From Ignavibacteriota bacterium (GTDB lineage Bacteria; Bacteroidota; Ignavibacteria; UBA10030; UBA6906), in assembly GCA_016218065.1 (NCBI GenBank), contig JACRFA010000038.1, forward strand, positions 1-34,965: a DNA stretch of 34,965 nt, in the 5' to 3' direction. This document shows, piece after piece, positions 33,975 through 34,965 of the stretch (positions are counted from its first letter, which is position 1; each line of letters opens with the position of its first letter). The notes beneath the pieces were generated by a model that had not been told where the DNA came from, did not search any database, and worked only from the letters and a program-made list of their open reading frames with translations. Made by a program: the position numbers and the translations under genes.

Positions 33975-34880
33975 CTATTTCGTGATGACCATCTTGCGCG
34001 TCTCCGCAAATCCCGGCGCTTGTATGCGGTAGAAGTAGATGCCCGTCGGGAGTTCTTCTTTGTTGAACTGCACTTCGAATGTGCCCGCGCTTTGCACACC
34101 AGAAAACACATGCGCAACTTCCTGTCCTAACAGATTGAACACCGACAACCGCACGAACCCGCCCTTCGGAATTGTGTACGTGATCGTCGTGCTGGGATTG
34201 AATGGATTCGGAAAATTCTGTTCAAGAACCGCTTCTTCAACCTGCGGCTTCGCTTTCGGCTTCGACTCTACGATTGCAGTGAGATACGTAACGGAAAAGC
34301 GCCACGTCTGCGAGCTGAAGAGCGAATCGATGCCATCCGTCGCACGCACACGCCAATAGTACGCGGCTGACGCGCGCGGCAACTCGACCCGGAACGATGC
34401 ATCCGATCCCGCAAACATCTCGCGGCGTGCACCACTGTTGAACGTCTCGACTGTATCCATCTCAACAACATATCGAACAGTGTCGAGATCCGGATCGTGT
34501 GAAGGATTCCAGTCGAACGCGACAGCAGGACTCTGGTTGGTGAACACAAACGCGGAATCGTTCGCGGGCGCGCGAAGACTGAAGGTCTGGGGAGGATCGT
34601 TGACGTTGGCAACGTCCACGGTAAGAATCTGATTGACGGATCCCGCGCCGTTCTCAGCGCGGAGCACAACAAGGTGCTGGCCCTGCAGCGCCTGATCATT
34701 CGTCGGCGTCCAGGTAATAGTCCACGTTGTCGTATCGATCATCATTCCTTCAGGACAGGAAGCCAACGAGATCCATGGCGGCGTTCCCGCGAGCGTGGGT
34801 TTGTATGTGTAAGGAATGTCCTGCGTAGCAGTGATAGGAGGCGTAGAGGTAAACGACGCCGGCACCGGACGCAGCCGCAA
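33975..34880 (-). CDS. C-terminal part of a T9SS-sorted protein (Ig-like, Fn3-like, type-A sorting domain)
   Basis: About 301 residues open downstream of an in-frame TAG. In order: a cadherin-like/putative Ig domain (ATQDIPYTYKPTLAGTPPW, TWTITWTPTNDQA, about 17-95), an Fn3-like segment (FDWNPSHDPDLDTVRYVVEMD, YYWRVRATDG, about 115-200), a Lys/Pro linker (SKPKAKPQVEE), and a complete T9SS type-A sorting domain (LEQNFPNPFNPSTTI, LSVFNLLGQEV, GIYFYRIQ, RKMVITK). There is no start codon of quality at 34880 (TTG), and the protein homology continues past the stop at 34899-34901. So this is most likely the 3' part of a larger, interrupted gene. Confidence 0.75.
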   Translation of the reverse strand: MRLRPVPASFTSTPPITATQDIPYTYKPTLAGTPPWISLASCPEGMMIDTTTWTITWTPTNDQALQGQHLVVLRAENGAGSVNQILTVDVANVNDPPQTFSLRAPANDSAFVFTNQSPAVAFDWNPSHDPDLDTVRYVVEMDTVETFNSGARREMFAGSDASFRVELPRASAAYYWRVRATDGIDSLFSSQTWRFSVTYLTAIVESKPKAKPQVEEAVLEQNFPNPFNPSTTITYTIPKGGFVRLSVFNLLGQEVAHVFSGVQSAGTFEVQFNKEELPTGIYFYRIQAPGFAETRKMVITK

Positions 34881-34898
34881 GAGTCGGTTCGCGGAATT

Positions 34899-34965
34899 CT
34901 ACCCGTTCGTCAGATAGATATTACCATCAGGCCCGACTTCGATATCTGAAAAGCCGCTGCCGTAA
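34899..34965 (-). pseudogene. Upstream in-frame fragment ending at an internal TAG
   Basis: In the same frame as the preceding entry, the edge sequence reads GSGFSDIEVGPDGNIYLTNG, then TAG (34899-34901), then NSANRLLRLRP continuing into the downstream part. The DIEVGPDGNIYLTN motif is typical of PQQ-sugar-dehydrogenase/NHL-type propeller repeats, so the full protein is probably a secreted beta-propeller with a T9SS tail. It runs off the window. Confidence 0.6.

Overview
The window looks like the chromosome of a Bacteroidota/Chlorobi-group (FCB) bacterium. Ignavibacteria, Kapaibacteria or Kryptonia are plausible, but I cannot assign a genus. Two proteins carry the type IX secretion (T9SS) type-A sorting signature built around NYPNPFNPST or NFPNPFNPST. 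Other exported proteins have Sec signals ending in AQ. Most genes have purine-rich ribosome binding sites. No rRNA, tRNA, CRISPR array or complete insertion sequence was seen.

Layout. 179-6030 holds metal/oxidative-stress genes: a FecA-like TonB receptor, a small outer-membrane barrel protein, bacterioferritin with all ferroxidase ligands, a DUF438-hemerythrin-PAS protein and a DUF1858-DUF2249 protein. 6031-7742 is accessory: two nested-hairpin repeat elements, a gene remnant, one unrecognised membrane-anchored protein and further hairpins. 7743-12313 holds a GH95 fucosidase-like enzyme, a wrecked toxin-antitoxin pair and an exported M19 dipeptidase with a sorting-type domain in its middle.

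12494-19433 is a nearly complete locus for a group 3d (bidirectional, NAD-linked) NiFe hydrogenase: hypA, hypB, hoxE, hoxF, hoxU, hoxY, hoxH and hoxW, several with 4-base ATGA overlaps. HoxFU(E) is the NAD(H) diaphorase, HoxYH the hydrogenase, HypAB insert nickel, and HoxW trims the HoxH tail. A MITE-like element with target-site duplication splits hoxY from hoxH. HypC-F are not here.

19868-22708 (minus strand) is a compact sulfur-carrier operon: cysM, a JAMM protease, a CysO/ThiS-like carrier and a MoeZ-type E1-rhodanese. It matches the protein-thiocarboxylate route to cysteine. The carrier ends in GGSA, so it needs trimming, and its two glycine codons also form the ribosome binding site of the next gene.

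23283-34965 holds mutS convergent with a RelE-type toxin-antitoxin pair, a LysE-type exporter with an HEAGH membrane protein, a CapA-like metallophosphatase, a C39-like peptidase, a CsgG-like periplasmic protein with a second exported protein, a DUF1684 lipoprotein, a PP2C/SpoIIE phosphatase, and a T9SS-sorted protein interrupted by an in-frame stop near the window edge. A dispersed palindromic repeat occurs upstream of mutS and again, inverted, upstream of the capA-like gene.
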